A program made the translations under genes and the position numbers. Of a stretch of DNA of 59,993 nt, positions 58,824-59,993 are shown piece after piece. The stretch's first letter is position 1, and each line of letters opens with the position of its first letter. This DNA comes from Photorhabdus bodei (GTDB lineage: Bacteria > Pseudomonadota > Gammaproteobacteria > Enterobacterales > Enterobacteriaceae): contig NZ_NSCM01000026.1 of assembly GCF_003287735.1 (NCBI RefSeq), positions 1 through 59,993 on the forward strand, in the 5' to 3' direction. The notes under the pieces were generated by a model. The model made no database searches. It was not told the origin of the DNA and saw only the letters and a program-made list of their open reading frames with translations.

Positions 58824-58894
58824 TTATATTGATCCTTGTAACTTCTTACTTTGCTAATTAGCCAGCTTTTATTGATGACATGGTTCTTATCGGT

Positions 58895-58928
58895 AACATG
58901 TTTTTATTGACAACATGTTTTTATTGAC
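58895..58928. repeat. 17-bp tandem repeat between hrpA and azoR
   Basis: AACATGTTTTTATTGAC occurs at 58895-58911 and again at 58912-58928, with a partial copy after and a degenerate one before. It lies in the divergent promoter region. Confidence 0.85.
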
Positions 58929-59121
58929 AACATAGTAACACATCCCATCTATTGGCAATAATCTCGGCTGATATTTCCTCGCCATGCTATATTCAACGTG
59001 AGTAAAAGTTTTTCAATAAATTTGAATGCTAAGCTCTAAATATTGCTCTATTACCAGAAGATAATAACTCATAGAATCACTATATCGTGATTAACAAGTA
59101 AATTACCAAGAGTTAATTTAA

Positions 59122-59733
<612 letters not shown>

Positions 59734-59791
59734 TAGCCACGTTTTTGTCCATAATTCATACATTACCTATATTTTTATATTGTTGTCTTTT

Positions 59792-59816
59792 GCGCGTCAT
59801 TCGACGCGCTTTTATT
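59792..59816 (+). terminator. rho-independent terminator after azoR
   Basis: GCGCGTC (59792-59798) pairs with GACGCGC (59803-59809), then TTTTATT. Confidence 0.9.
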
Positions 59817-59851
59817 ATGGCTTTAGCCAGTTTAAGTAGCGTCAGCTGCTT

Positions 59852-59993
59852 AAACATAAAACCACCCGCTATGCGGGTGGAGACCCGAGGTTATACCAAG
59901 AAAAACACCTTTCCGTTACGATATAGATGTTCAAGCTAATATACGTAACTGAAATAAGGAAAGGTGTTTATGGGGATTAAAGCACAAAGCTCA
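59852..59993 (+). mobile_element. left end of an IS200-like insertion sequence (runs off the window)
   Basis: A hairpin CCACCCGC-TAT-GCGGGTGG (59862-59880) is followed by a second, large one: AACACCTTTCC (59904-59914) pairs with GGAAAGGTGTT (59958-59968), covering the ribosome site of the next frame. This matches the left end of IS200/IS605-family elements, where such hairpins block transcription and translation from outside. Confidence 0.75.
59970..59993 (+). CDS. start of IS200-type transposase tnpA (partial)
   Basis: Only eight codons are inside the window, MGIKAQSS, starting at an ATG one base past the second hairpin. IS200-type Y1 transposases of related bacteria begin in a similar way. 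The rest lies beyond 59993. Confidence 0.6.

Overview
The window is chromosomal DNA of an insect-pathogenic enterobacterium, almost certainly Photorhabdus (luminescens/laumondii type). The backbone is enterobacterial: ynfM, fnr-uspE, pntAB-ydgH, ydgI and hrpA-azoR are all recognisable. It carries the genes for the stilbene antibiotic (DarA/DarB-type enzymes plus an ACP, stlC-stlD-stlE), a cinnamate/phenylpropionate (hca/mhp) cluster, a Yersinia/Morganella-like urease operon and five 127-bp ERIC repeats. All of these fit that genus.

Layout. 0.2-1.5 kb: MFS exporter ynfM. 2-3.5 kb: an orphan hypothetical gene and a MazE/MazF-type toxin-antitoxin pair. 3.6-12.6 kb: a six-gene minus-strand block (ketosynthase, MaoC-like hotdog protein, acyl carrier protein, two unrecognised proteins, 1625-aa Rhs/YD-repeat protein). 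This block is the best candidate here for an undescribed system. 13.2-18.5 kb: a toxin-antitoxin-rich segment (RES toxin tail-to-tail with an Xre/ParS-like antitoxin, PIN/RHH pair, ParE-like pair) around an orphan oligopeptide-binding protein, ending in a transposase remnant. 18.9-27 kb: hcaEFCB-mhpB-hcaD diverging from hcaR-mhpC-mhpD, a hybrid ring-cleavage pathway. 27.5-29.3 kb: fnr and uspE. 29.4-36.5 kb: ureABCEFGD with a divergent nickel permease. 36.6-37.1 kb: an RHH antitoxin followed by a broken ParE/RelE-type toxin. 37.1-46.4 kb: pntAB, ydgH and ydgI, with stlCDE between ydgH and ydgI. 46.6-47.5 kb: a GC-rich, apparently acquired secreted alpha/beta hydrolase whose nucleophile serine is replaced. 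48.2-53.1 kb: a four-gene chaperone-usher fimbrial operon. 53.1-54.9 kb: gene debris, including one gene split by an ERIC insertion. 55-59.7 kb: hrpA and azoR. The last ~140 bp look like the left end of an IS200-type element.

How the genes work together. The hca/mhp genes process cinnamate, the same precursor that feeds stilbene synthesis through stlCDE about 20 kb away. The nickel permease, UreE, UreG, UreF and UreD supply and mature the urease. The ketosynthase/hotdog/ACP trio has no reductase, acyltransferase or release enzyme of its own and would have to draw on primary fatty-acid synthesis; its linkage to two unknown proteins and an Rhs polypeptide suggests an acyl product or protein acylation tied to the Rhs protein. 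All functional assignments come from reading the sequence and from family knowledge; no database search was run.
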